From positions 1 to 64,000 of the forward strand of contig CAZRBG010000034.1 in NCBI GenBank assembly GCA_964598225.1: 64,000 nucleotides of DNA. Reading direction: 5' to 3'. Origin of the DNA: SG8-4 sp964598225. Lineage in GTDB: Bacteria > Planctomycetota > Phycisphaerae > Sedimentisphaerales > Anaerobacaceae. Of this stretch, positions 17,138 to 26,133 are shown in pieces; positions within the stretch are counted from its first letter, which is position 1; every line of letters starts with the position of its first letter. The notes under the pieces were generated by a model. It searched no databases. It was not told the origin of the DNA and worked only from the letters and a program-made list of their open reading frames with translations. The position numbers and the translations under genes were made by a program.

Positions 17138-19275
17138 TTGAAAATACGCTCACCGAAAAAATGGCTGAGTCCGAGCCGGAGGGCCGGATCACAATGAACC
17201 GGCGCGCTTTCGTGCAAATGCTGGGTGCGGGGCTTCTGATCACGGTGACTCAGCGCGTGTCCCCCGGCCGGCGCCGTCGCAGTCGCAGAGGACGATCCAT
17301 AACGGTCGCGGCGCGCCTTCACATCAATCAGGATGGCACGATCAGTGTCATGACCGGCAAAGTCGAGGAAGGTCAGGGACCGCGAGCCGAATTATCTCAA
17401 GCCGCGGCGGAAGAATTGCAGGTTTCCGTCAAGAGAATCCGCTTGATCATGGCCGATACCGATCTCGTACCGGACGACGGTATCACGGCGGGAAGCCGAA
17501 CAACTCCCTACAATGTACCCGCTGTGCGCCGAGGAGCCGCGATGGCCCGTGAGCTTCTGAAAGGTCTTGCCGCAAAGCGCTGGAAGGTCGATCCCGGCAC
17601 TTTAGACGTAAGTGACGGAACCATCACAAACAAGACTACCGGTCAGACAGTGACTTATGCAGACCTGGCCGAGTCAGAAGATATTGAGGATGTATTCAAG
17701 AAAGAGGTGCCTTCCGATATCGCTGTGACGCCGATAAGCGAATGGGATGCACTTGGCACGTCCTTTCCCAGACCGAACATGCGGAATATCGTCGCCGGCT
17801 CACACCGCTATCCTTCGGATATCGTCCGGCCGAACATGCTTTACGGTAAGATACTACGTCCGCCTTCCTATGGGGCGGCTCTCGAATCCATCGATCTTTC
17901 CGGAGCGAAAGCGATGAAAGACGTGGTTGTGGTGCGCGACGGAGACCTTGTCGGATGTGCCGCTCCCTCATCATTTCTTGCGGAAAAGGCTTTGAAAGCC
18001 GTCGCCGCAACGGCTTCCTGGAAAACGGTGTCTCATCTATCGAGCGCAGAATTATACCCGCATCTCAAGAAGCATGCCCGGACAGGCGGCCGATCCCGTC
18101 CCGGAAGGAGGGGTTCGGTCGATAAGGGATTCGCCGACTCAGACAAGGTCCTCAGCGAGACATACAACGCGGCTTATATTCAGCATACTCCGATGGAGCC
18201 GCGGGCGGCGGTCGCTGAGTGGAAGGACGGCCGGTTAACCGTATGGGCGGGTGTCGACTGGCCCCAGCGGGCTCAACGAGACCTGGCGCGAATTTTTGAC
18301 ATTCCGCTCGATCGCGTCAGGGTGATTGTGCCGGATATGGGTGGCGGCTTTGGAGGCAAACACAGTGCCGAAGCGGCGGAAGAAGCCGCTCGTCTGGCCA
18401 AAGCGGCCGGACGTCCGGTCCTGGTTCGATGGACGCGAGCCGAGGAATTCACCTGGGCCTACTTCCGACCGGCAGCCGTTATCGAGTGCAAGGGAGGGCT
18501 GGATACAAACGGTTCACTCATTGCCTGGGATTTCACGACCATCAATCCCGGCGGAGCGGCCATGGATACGCCCTATGAAATCCCCAACACAAGCACTCGC
18601 TCGGTCGGCTCCGATTCTCCTTTACGCCAGGGTCCTTATCGATGCCTCGGTGCGACCGTTAACAACTTTGCCCGCGAATCCTTCATGGATGAGCTTGCCG
18701 CGGCGGCTGGTGCGGACCCGCTGGTTTTCAGGCTGGCCCATCTCGATAATCCGCGCATACGGACCGTGCTTGAGGCGGCTGCTAAACAGTTTGACTGGTC
18801 TTCGCGACGTAAAAAGGTTACGTCCGAAATCGGTGTGGGGCTGGCATGCGGCACGGAAAAGAATTCTGTCGTAGCCGCATGTGTCGAAGTTGAGATCGAT
18901 CGCAAACGACGCCGGATTAAGGTGCGTGAGGTCTGTGAAGCGTTTGAGTGCGGCCCCATCATTAATCCAGCCAACCTGACTTCCCAGGTGCAGGGATGTA
19001 TCCTCATGGGTTTGGGCGGTGCGCTGCGTGAAGAAATACGATTCGAGGATGGAAAAATTTTGAACGCCGGCTTCTCGGGCTATCGGGTCCCGCGATTCGA
19101 GGACGTGCCAAAGATCGACGTTCATCTTATTAACAAAACCGACATCCCCTCGGCCGGCGGCGGAGAAACGCCCATCATTGCAATCGCGCCGGCTATCGGC
19201 AATGCCGTCTTTGCCGCAACCGGTATTCGCCTGCGATCCATGCCGATGCAAAACGCCTTGCGCGAGCATCTATAA
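17134..19275 (+). CDS. Xanthine dehydrogenase-family molybdenum subunit, Tat-exported (second copy)
   Basis: 713 residues. The Tat signal MNRRAFVQMLGAGLLITV is near 21-38, followed by a basic RRRRSRRGR stretch. Family motifs are GKVEEGQGPRAEL, VPDMGGGFGGKH and, near the C-terminus, GGGETPIIAIAPAIGNAVF with the catalytic Glu. It is similar in plan to the 12306-14435 protein but clearly diverged, so a different substrate is likely. The start overlaps the small-subunit stop. It is followed by xdhC and a mocA-like gene, which fit its maturation: sulfuration and cytidylylation of the cofactor. Substrate cannot be told from sequence. Confidence 0.9.
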   Translation: MIENTLTEKMAESEPEGRITMNRRAFVQMLGAGLLITVTQRVSPGRRRRSRRGRSITVAARLHINQDGTISVMTGKVEEGQGPRAELSQAAAEELQVSVKRIRLIMADTDLVPDDGITAGSRTTPYNVPAVRRGAAMARELLKGLAAKRWKVDPGTLDVSDGTITNKTTGQTVTYADLAESEDIEDVFKKEVPSDIAVTPISEWDALGTSFPRPNMRNIVAGSHRYPSDIVRPNMLYGKILRPPSYGAALESIDLSGAKAMKDVVVVRDGDLVGCAAPSSFLAEKALKAVAATASWKTVSHLSSAELYPHLKKHARTGGRSRPGRRGSVDKGFADSDKVLSETYNAAYIQHTPMEPRAAVAEWKDGRLTVWAGVDWPQRAQRDLARIFDIPLDRVRVIVPDMGGGFGGKHSAEAAEEAARLAKAAGRPVLVRWTRAEEFTWAYFRPAAVIECKGGLDTNGSLIAWDFTTINPGGAAMDTPYEIPNTSTRSVGSDSPLRQGPYRCLGATVNNFARESFMDELAAAAGADPLVFRLAHLDNPRIRTVLEAAAKQFDWSSRRKKVTSEIGVGLACGTEKNSVVAACVEVEIDRKRRRIKVREVCEAFECGPIINPANLTSQVQGCILMGLGGALREEIRFEDGKILNAGFSGYRVPRFEDVPKIDVHLINKTDIPSAGGGETPIIAIAPAIGNAVFAATGIRLRSMPMQNALREHL

Positions 19276-19302
19276 TATCGATAGACAACTTCTTGAAATC
19301 CG

Positions 19303-20382
19303 ATGGACAAAATTCAGCAAACGACAGACGTTTACGAAAAGACTTTGCAATTCATCGACAGCGGTCAATCCTTCGCGGTGGCCTTAGTTTTGAGAACCGA
19401 AGGTTCTACACCTCGCCAGGCGGGCGTCAGAGCCGTCATCGATCGGACCGGCAGGATCTGGGGGACGATTGGCGGCGGCGCCGTGGAAGCTGAAGCCCAG
19501 CGTCTTGCCGTCAAGGCCTGTCAGTCGAAACAACCGATTATCTTCGATCTGGAATTGCACGGTGCGAACAGTACCGGTGAGACACCTATCTGTGGAGGAT
19601 TGATGCGCATCCTGATCGATCCGACAGCCGAGAAAGATAGAGCGTGTTATTCTAATGTGACTGAAGCCATCCGGTTGCGACGACGCGGCGTCATACTGAC
19701 GACTGTGCGCAGCACGACGAATGCGGAAGTCTCTTACCGGTGGTTCGAGCAAGGTGCGATTCCACCGGATGTCGCCTTTCCCGGGCTTGAGAATATCCGC
19801 TCTTGTCTGGATCTCGAAGCCGTCCGGCTCTTTACCGAAAGTTCGCAAGCACTCACAGAAGTTTTGGTCGAGCCGGTGATTCCAAAGCCGCTTGTACTGA
19901 TTGCAGGGGGAGGCCACGTCGGACAGGCGCTGGCTTGTCAGGCACATCTCGTCGGCTTCGACGTGGCCGTTATAGATGAACGGCCCGAATTCACGGATCC
20001 CGCTCTTTTCCCGGAACGAACACGAACTTATTGCGGCAACATGGCCAAGCAGATTGCGACACTTGTCGGAGACGATACCTATGTCGTCATCGTCACTCGC
20101 GGGCATAAGCTCGATGCCGAGACCCTCGAAGCTTGTATTCGTCGCCGAACCGCTTATATCGGCATGATCGGCAGTAAACGTAAAGTAGCTCTGATACGCG
20201 GGCACTTCATCGAATCCGGACTGGCCACAGAAGCCGAATTCGACCGGGTCTTCACGCCGATCGGGTTGGATATCGGCGCCGTTACGGTACCCGAAATCGC
20301 AACGAGCATCACCGCCGAGCTGATCGCAGTCAGGCGCAAAGGGATTGCTCATAAAGCCCCGAACAAAAAGGAGTTGTCATGA
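19303..20382 (+). CDS. xdhC: XdhC/CoxI-family molybdenum hydroxylase maturation protein
   Basis: A 359-residue accessory protein that binds the molybdenum cofactor, promotes sulfuration and delivers it to xanthine dehydrogenase-type enzymes. The N-terminal XdhC_CoxI domain shows RTEGSTPRQAGVRAVID, GTIGGGAVE and PICGGLMRILID. The C-terminal Rossmann domain shows VLIAGGGHVGQALA and YIGMIGSKRK. No clear ribosome site precedes the ATG, so coupling to the upstream gene (27 bp away) is possible. Its last bases overlap the next gene. Confidence 0.9.
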   Translation: MDKIQQTTDVYEKTLQFIDSGQSFAVALVLRTEGSTPRQAGVRAVIDRTGRIWGTIGGGAVEAEAQRLAVKACQSKQPIIFDLELHGANSTGETPICGGLMRILIDPTAEKDRACYSNVTEAIRLRRRGVILTTVRSTTNAEVSYRWFEQGAIPPDVAFPGLENIRSCLDLEAVRLFTESSQALTEVLVEPVIPKPLVLIAGGGHVGQALACQAHLVGFDVAVIDERPEFTDPALFPERTRTYCGNMAKQIATLVGDDTYVVIVTRGHKLDAETLEACIRRRTAYIGMIGSKRKVALIRGHFIESGLATEAEFDRVFTPIGLDIGAVTVPEIATSITAELIAVRRKGIAHKAPNKKELS

Positions 20383-21011
20383 TTTGCTCGATCGTACTGG
20401 CTGCGGGAAGCTCGCGCAGAATGGGTGTCCAGAAGCTCTTGCTTCCCTTCGGTGGAAAATCAGTTATCAGCCATATTGTCGATCAGTTATTGGCAAGCTC
20501 GGTGGATAGAGTCCATGTAGTAGTCGGCCACCAGGCGGACCGGGTAAGCCGGGAGCTTTCCGGCAGTAAGGTAACTATCGTGGCGAATAGTCAATACGAA
20601 GACGGCATGCTCTCATCGGTACGTGCCGGCCTGCGGAGCCTACCCCGACAGTGCCGGGCAGTTACGGTTGCGCTGGGCGACCAGCCCTCTATTAGTTCCG
20701 GACTTGTTGACCGGATGCTGCAGGCTTTCGCAGAAAATGACAAAACAATCTTAGTGCCCCTATACGAAGGGAAAAGAGGCCACCCTGTTTTGTTTTCAAT
20801 CACTCACCGCGACGAGGTTCTGCAGCATTACGACGACGTGGGCTTGCGGGGTCTTTTACGCGCCCATCCGGACAAGGTTTTTGAATTGCCGGTGGCTACA
20901 CCTTCCGTCCTTTCGGACATGGATGTTCCGGCGGACTATATACGGCAACTCAAGCTGCGCGAGCAAGACAAAACAAAGGCCGGTCATAACTATAACGCAC
21001 GTATAATATGA
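20379..21011 (+). CDS. mocA: MocA-like molybdenum cofactor cytidylyltransferase
   Basis: A 210-residue nucleotidyltransferase. The N-terminus IVLAAGSSRRMGVQKLLLPF is the NTP-binding signature (G-S-S-x-R-M-G...K), and VTVALGDQPSIS carries the metal-binding Asp. It probably adds CMP to Mo-molybdopterin, giving the dinucleotide cofactor used by the hydroxylases upstream. It starts within the xdhC end (ATGA overlap) with AAGGAG upstream, so expression is coupled. Other NTP-transferases share the fold; the context with xdhC and Mo hydroxylases supports MocA. Confidence 0.87.
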   Translation: MICSIVLAAGSSRRMGVQKLLLPFGGKSVISHIVDQLLASSVDRVHVVVGHQADRVSRELSGSKVTIVANSQYEDGMLSSVRAGLRSLPRQCRAVTVALGDQPSISSGLVDRMLQAFAENDKTILVPLYEGKRGHPVLFSITHRDEVLQHYDDVGLRGLLRAHPDKVFELPVATPSVLSDMDVPADYIRQLKLREQDKTKAGHNYNARII

Positions 21012-21054
21012 AAAGAGACGATTGAAGTCTTTCTCAACGAGGAAAGGTTTTCTG

Positions 21055-22320
21055 ATGGCTCAAACAAAACGAATTGCACAAGAGCATATAGAGCTTACCC
21101 GCCGGTACTGCCTTCAGGTCGGAGCGGGCATGGTTGCGGGGCTGGGAACCGGTCGACTTTGGGCCGGGGCGACGGAGCGAGATGCCGATTTGCGACTCGC
21201 CGAGGTGATTTCAAAGCTGGAGTATTTGACCGGAGACGAAGATTTCAAGACATACGGTCGCGGCAAACCGAAGCCGCACAAGCTCCCGCCTGAAAAGCTT
21301 CGCGAGGTGGGGTTGGCCCGCGATACATGGTGGCTGGAGGTTCTGCCCGATCCCGAGAGCAATTCCGAACTGGAGAACCCCTTGTCAAGGGAGACGGGAA
21401 CGGCTCTGGACTTCAAGGGGCTGATGAAGCTCGCCGAGAAACACGCGGTCCGTTTTATGAGCGTAATGACCTGCACGAACGGCCGCGCTCCCTGCGGCAT
21501 GGGTTTGTGGGAGGGAGTTCCCATGCGCGAAGTAATCTGGATGGCCCGCCCGAAGCGAAATGTCCGCCGGGTCTTTTATTACGGCTACCACAACAACGAC
21601 CCGGCGCAGCGGTTCCAAAGTTCTCTGCCGATAGGCCGGGTGCTGGAAGACCCGCCGGGCGAACATCCGGTGATGCTCTGCTATAAGCTCAACGGCAAAT
21701 GGCTGAGTCCCGCCCGAGGCGCCCCTGTTCGCGTGATAGTTCCCGAAGAATACGGCAACAGGTCCGTCAAATGGCTCCAGCGGATCATGCTCACTAACAG
21801 CTTCAAGGCCAACGATACTTACGCAGAGTGGAACAACGACACCGTTAGCCATCTCAAGACCTGCGCACGATTCATCCACACGCCGCAAAAGGTCAAAGCC
21901 GGCGAGCCCGCGGCCGTAACGGGAGTGGCGCAGGTCGGTATGTCGGGACTGAGCAAAGTGCAGTACTGGCTGTGTCCGCAGAGCCGGACTCTGTCGAAGG
22001 ACGATCCGTATTTCACCGGGGGCCAGTGGAAAAACGCTGACATACTGCCGCCGCCGAAGCATTGGGGCGGGGGTCTGCCGGATGGCAAACTGCCGCAGGC
22101 GCCGAGCCAAGTCGATCCGGCAACGGGCAAGCCGCACGAGTGGCCGATGCGCAACACAATCGCCCACTGGGCGACGCTGATCACTATCCCCCGTCCGGGC
22201 AGGTACGACCTGCGCTGCCGAACAATAGACGCCAACGGCATCGCCCAGCCAATGCCGCGACCATTCCCCAAATCGGGACACAACGCGATCCAAAAAGTCC
22301 GGATAATGGCCGAAGCATGA
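21055..22320 (+). CDS. Sulfite oxidase-like molybdopterin oxidoreductase, Tat-exported
   Basis: A 421-residue protein of the sulfite oxidase superfamily. A Tat-like signal (LTRRYCLQVGAGMVAGLGTG) starts near residue 14. The molybdopterin domain contains SVMTCTNGRAPCGMGLWEGV, whose first Cys is the expected Mo ligand, then the substrate-side residues. The C-terminal dimerisation domain follows (about 255-415). GAGGAAAGG precedes the start at 21055. It closes the molybdenum gene run and uses the pterin without the cytosine nucleotide. Its substrate may be sulfite or another oxyanion or sulfoxide; no heme motif or cytochrome gene is attached. Confidence 0.85.
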   Translation: MAQTKRIAQEHIELTRRYCLQVGAGMVAGLGTGRLWAGATERDADLRLAEVISKLEYLTGDEDFKTYGRGKPKPHKLPPEKLREVGLARDTWWLEVLPDPESNSELENPLSRETGTALDFKGLMKLAEKHAVRFMSVMTCTNGRAPCGMGLWEGVPMREVIWMARPKRNVRRVFYYGYHNNDPAQRFQSSLPIGRVLEDPPGEHPVMLCYKLNGKWLSPARGAPVRVIVPEEYGNRSVKWLQRIMLTNSFKANDTYAEWNNDTVSHLKTCARFIHTPQKVKAGEPAAVTGVAQVGMSGLSKVQYWLCPQSRTLSKDDPYFTGGQWKNADILPPPKHWGGGLPDGKLPQAPSQVDPATGKPHEWPMRNTIAHWATLITIPRPGRYDLRCRTIDANGIAQPMPRPFPKSGHNAIQKVRIMAEA

Positions 22321-22394
22321 GCGAGTCCCTGTTACTCCTCCGACGTTGCTCGGTACGGACGGAGTCTGCAAAACGCGCGGCTGTATTTGACCGT

Positions 22395-23705
22395 TCAGAT
22401 CATTTTTGTGTAGCCGGGTTTGGGGACGGGGTAGCTGCCGTCGGGGCCGAGCTTGACCGGCGGGTCCATGTCGTCGCGGCAGTCCTCCGGCAGCGGCTCG
22501 TAGTAGAAGTCGGACGCATTGATCTTGTCCCAGGTTACCTCTTTGCCGGTGTAGCAGGAAATCTGACCCATCACGGTGGTCATGGTGCTGTCGGTCATGT
22601 ACTCGCCGTTATTGACCGGCTCGCCGGAGCGGATAGCTTTGAAGAGCACGTCGTGCTCGACCTGGTAGGGATTGCAACGGCCTTTCCATTTCCACGGATT
22701 TTCCCCCCAGATCCGGCAACGGGTAATAGAGGCGCTGCCCTTGCTGCCGAGGACGGTGCTGGATGATTCATTATAGCAGCCCTTCGTGGTCCGGCAGAAG
22801 GCGTAGACTCGTACGCCGCTGTCGAATTCGTATACGACCGAATGGTGGTCGAAGACGTCGCCGTAGATCGGATCGGTCATCGAAGACCTCCCGCCGAGAC
22901 CGTGGCACTTGCTCGGCACGGCGTCATGGAGCACCCAGCGGGCGCGGTCCATGTTGTGCACGAGCGATTGCGGCACGTCGTCGCCGGAGAGCCAGCGAAA
23001 ATGATACTGTGTACTGCATTGCCACTGAAGCTCTGAAAGTCCAGGCGCGCGGTTGATGACGACGTAGGGTGCGCGGAGGAAGTTCTCCTCGATGGAGATA
23101 ACATCGCCGATAGCGCCGTCGTAGATTCGCTTTACGGTTTCGGCGTATCCTTCGTGGTATCGGCTGTGCAGGCCCGAAACCAGGCACAGGCCCTTCTGCC
23201 GGGCGACTTCAGCCGCCTCTTGCATGAGCTTGACGCCTCGCGGGTCGATGCCGTGAGGCTTCTCGACGAATACATGCTTGCCGGCTTTGAGCGCGGTCAT
23301 AGCGTGAAGCGGGTGAAACTTGGCCGCATTGGCGATCACGACCACATCGGAGGCTTCGATGACGTGTTTATAGCCGTTGAAGCCGGCAAAGCAGTGGTCG
23401 TCATCAACGACGACCTGTTCGCGTTTTTGCTCTTTGAGGATGTTGCGTTTGCCTTTTACACGGTCCATGAAAATGTCGCACATCGCAACGAGTCTGGCGC
23501 CGGGGTCGGCGGTCAGTGCCTGAGCGGCGGCGCCGGTGTTTCTCCCGCCGCAGCCTATCATGCCGACGCGGATGATATCACTTCCACGGGCGTATGCGGT
23601 GCTGCCGATGCCCAGCGCGGTGGCCGAAGCAGCTACAGTTGAACTTTTCAGGAAATCACGCCTCGTTGTGCCGGAGCTGTTGTTGGATTCTCTTGAGATT
23701 GCCAT
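22395..23705 (-). CDS. Gfo/Idh/MocA family oxidoreductase, Tat-exported
   Basis: 436 residues. Tat motif TTRRDFLKSS is at about 13-22. The Rossmann start is IRVGMIGCGGRNTGAA, and ARLVAMCDIF is the second strand. The EKP motif is VFVEKPHGI, with catalytic Lys present. The C-terminal part contains QCSTQYHFRWLSGDDVPQSL and ENPWKWKGRCNPYQVEHDV. AGGAGAGAAA precedes the start. Convergent with the sulfite-oxidase-like gene, 74 bp apart. It is one of six such enzymes in this window and the least similar to the tandem pair at 27-30 kb. Confidence 0.9.
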   Translation of the reverse strand: MAISRESNNSSGTTRRDFLKSSTVAASATALGIGSTAYARGSDIIRVGMIGCGGRNTGAAAQALTADPGARLVAMCDIFMDRVKGKRNILKEQKREQVVVDDDHCFAGFNGYKHVIEASDVVVIANAAKFHPLHAMTALKAGKHVFVEKPHGIDPRGVKLMQEAAEVARQKGLCLVSGLHSRYHEGYAETVKRIYDGAIGDVISIEENFLRAPYVVINRAPGLSELQWQCSTQYHFRWLSGDDVPQSLVHNMDRARWVLHDAVPSKCHGLGGRSSMTDPIYGDVFDHHSVVYEFDSGVRVYAFCRTTKGCYNESSSTVLGSKGSASITRCRIWGENPWKWKGRCNPYQVEHDVLFKAIRSGEPVNNGEYMTDSTMTTVMGQISCYTGKEVTWDKINASDFYYEPLPEDCRDDMDPPVKLGPDGSYPVPKPGYTKMI

Positions 23706-23756
23706 TTTCTCTCCTTCTTTCGATGTGCCGTTTCTTGGCTTGGACTGCTCTTCTCG

Positions 23757-24770
23757 CTATTTTTCGTCGTCTTCTACGGATCGAACCACACGAAAACCGA
23801 TAATATCCATTTCAGGCAGCCACCAGATGCTCTTTGGTATCTGCGGATCGCCCATGCGCCACCATTTCTGCTCGAAGTGCCGCGAGGCGCAGCGCAGCTC
23901 ATCGACGGGGCTGCTGTAGTCGCCGCCTCGGGCCACGTGCAATTCGCCGGTCTTGGGGCCTTTAGGATTAACCGCGGTTTTTTTCTTGGCCGCTTCGGCG
24001 TATGCCGTCGGGCTGTAGAAGTCCACGACCCATTCGCGGACGTTGCCCGACATGTCGTATAGGCCGAATCCGTTTGGTTTCTTCTTGCCGACCTCGGACG
24101 TTTCGCTGTCGGCGGTGGCGTCGTACCAGGCGTAATCCTTCATCTGATCCGGGTCGTTCGTCGTGCCGAATATGTCGGGCTTTCCCGCTCTGGCGGCGAA
24201 CTCCCATTCGGCTTCCGTCGGGAGGCGGTACTTTTTGCCGGTCTTTTGGGACAGCCAGAGGCAGAAGTTGTTGGCGTTGTGCCAGGTCATGCCGATCGCG
24301 GGATGCTTCGGGCCGTACCCCATGGAAAGGTCTCCATAGACGGGCGTCGGGCCTGATATCGCGTCGACGCCTTCGGCTTTCTCGGCGTCCTTCTTGGCTT
24401 CCTGAGTCTCCATGAAGTCTTTCTTGGCGCTTACCGTCTCCTGGTAATACGCCGAGAAAAGGTCAATAGTCGTCTCAGTGCTGCACATGTAGAACGGACC
24501 GACGCGTACTTCATGCTGAGGGCCTTCATCGTCTTTGCGGCCGGGCTCGCTGTCGGGGCTGCCCATCATGAACGTGCCGCCGGGTATCGGGACCATTTCA
24601 AATGAGATTTCCGCATCGTTTGCCGTTTTGACGGTCTCGGTATAGGGAGCAGGCTTGGCCGCATTAGCCGAAACACTCAAAAGAGCGACGGCAACAACGG
24701 ACATGACCACCAGACACCTGACTTTTATTTCACATTTCCTCTCCACCTTTGGTACAACACTTAACACCAT
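23757..24770 (-). CDS. SUMF1/EgtB/PvdO-fold exported protein
   Basis: A protein with the formylglycine-generating-enzyme (SUMF1) fold. A signal-like segment (CLVVMSVVAVALLSVSANA) precedes MVPIPGGTFMMGS. Other family blocks are EWEFAARAGK, GLYDMSGNVREWV, HVARGGDYSS and IIGFRVVRS. The paired active-site cysteines of true FGE are not evident (only LRCASR is near the C-terminus), so it is probably not an active sulfatase activator. The start is uncertain: the ATG at 24770 gives 337 residues, while a GTG at 24746 or the inner ATG would fit the signal better; no good ribosome site helps. Only 51 bp separates it from the oxidoreductase gene downstream on the same strand. Confidence 0.8.
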   Translation of the reverse strand: MVLSVVPKVERKCEIKVRCLVVMSVVAVALLSVSANAAKPAPYTETVKTANDAEISFEMVPIPGGTFMMGSPDSEPGRKDDEGPQHEVRVGPFYMCSTETTIDLFSAYYQETVSAKKDFMETQEAKKDAEKAEGVDAISGPTPVYGDLSMGYGPKHPAIGMTWHNANNFCLWLSQKTGKKYRLPTEAEWEFAARAGKPDIFGTTNDPDQMKDYAWYDATADSETSEVGKKKPNGFGLYDMSGNVREWVVDFYSPTAYAEAAKKKTAVNPKGPKTGELHVARGGDYSSPVDELRCASRHFEQKWWRMGDPQIPKSIWWLPEMDIIGFRVVRSVEDDEK

Positions 24771-25045
24771 ATTTCAGACTCCTAACCATACCAGAATTGT
24801 ATTGTTCTACTACAAATCGCCATACGGAGCGAAACCGACCGGTATTCTACCATAGTGCGTTTCGATCTGCAAACACGAGTACGGGAAAAGATGCGTCAGC
24901 CGGAGGAAAATGGAATTCCTCAAGGGCCATCAAAAAAACGGCTGCGTTCAGCATGACAGAGGGACACACCAAACGGTTACTCGGATAATCTCTCAGTCCC
25001 TTATTTTTTTCGAAAGGTTGCTTTCTCGGTCAGAAATGGGCGGTT

Positions 25046-25080
25046 GCGCAGGCAAAAATACGTAGTCACCACAATTGTTC
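25046..25080 (-). promoter_or_regulatory. Copy of a shared TACGTA motif
   Basis: Read on the minus strand this gives ATTGTGGTGACTACGTATTT, which is also found at 53946-53968. A related perfect palindrome AAATACGTATTT is at about 25192-25203. TACGTA-centred palindromes are typical of LuxR-type regulator sites; that assignment is inference. Confidence 0.35.
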
Positions 25081-25235
25081 TTATGAATCGAAACTTGTAA
25101 AATACATATTGTTTGTGGTGCAGCGACAGGAGGATGCGGCCGAAGTTGAAGCCTTGTTTTTGTGAGTTGTTCCCGTTGTTGCGCAAGGGTAAATACGTAT
25201 TTTTATATTTTGACATGTTTTTTTCAGATTCCTGC

Positions 25236-25265
25236 TTGACATCAGGTGGGGTAACATGGTATAAA
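25236..25265 (+). promoter_or_regulatory. Sigma-70-type promoter
   Basis: TTGACA, an 18-bp spacer and TATAAA lie about 125 bp before the ATG at 25390. The AAATACGTATTT palindrome is about 35 bp upstream of the -35 box, a suitable activator position. Confidence 0.65.
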
Positions 25266-25389
25266 TGAACATTCTAAAAAGCAGAGTGGCTTGAGTGAAC
25301 TAAGTTGCCTTTTGCCTCTTCTGTGGGGGTATATCGTGGAGAGTGTGTGGTATTAGGTACCAAGGGTTGGGTATTTAGGTGGATGATGG

Positions 25390-26003
25390 ATGATTGAAGT
25401 TAGGGATGTATTCTCAGTTCTAATCGGCGTATTGGCTCTCGGTGTGGCCACCCGGGCTGACATGATGTCTGTGTCCCCCATGGACATTGAATGTCGGCAG
25501 ACGGCGCGCCTGTGCAGTGAAGTTAAAGTCCCGCCCGCGGATTCTGCCAGTTTTTTTGAATACCAGGGCGTTGTCAATCTGGCTCTGGACCTGGGGGGGG
25601 GGGGGTTGCCCAGTTTGTGCCTGGGGCCGGTGAGGATTTCGAGCAAACATCTGAGACACAACGTCCGCACATCTTGACAGATGGACAGACCAACCTCAGT
25701 TTATGCCTGTCCGCCCTCATAGGTCTGGGGTTGTGCAGTTCCGCCCACTATGTGAAAAAGCTCTCTCTTGGTTTTATCCCGGAATGGTACCACAATGGTG
25801 GTCCTTTCCAAATCGGTCATAGCCTTGCTGTTGATCCCGGTTCTCTCTGGCCTGGGTCGGTTTGCTGCTTCATTCAGCCGGTCTACACGGCAGAGGATAT
25901 CACACCAAAATATCGCTCGGGGATAGTTTTGTCTCTGTGGCGAGAATCACAATACACACCAGATGTAATTGCACCCCGCGGGCCTCCGTTGCGTTCCTGC
26001 TAA
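25390..26003 (+). pseudogene. Hypothetical exported protein, frameshifted at a 13-G tract
   Basis: Two open frames belong to one gene. The first (25390-25677) starts with a signal-like VFSVLIGVLALGVATRA and runs to LALDL before the G tract at 25593-25605. The second, in another frame, continues from the tract to 26003 with VAQFVPGAGEDFEQTSETQ, ALIGLGLCSS, GFIPEWYHNGGPFQIGHS and CFIQPVYTAEDITPKYR. With 11 or 14 G in place of 13 the two join into one protein of about 204 residues. The family looks familiar from planctomycete genomes but has no function known to me. It may be phase-variable, broken, or a homopolymer sequencing error. A good promoter precedes it. Confidence 0.6.
25593..25605 (+). 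repeat. Homopolymeric tract of 13 G
   Basis: An uninterrupted run of thirteen G inside the coding region that starts at 25390. Its length decides whether the downstream frame is read. Such tracts mutate by slippage. Confidence 0.9.
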
Positions 26004-26133
26004 GGCGGCTTTTCTGACCTTCCTTGTGGTGGTCAGCTTCCGCCTGCTGTTGTGTTGTATGCTCTTGCGCGACTATCTCGCGCAGGCACATAAACAGTAT
26101 TACGGACTTTAAGGAACGAATGGAGCTTAAATT

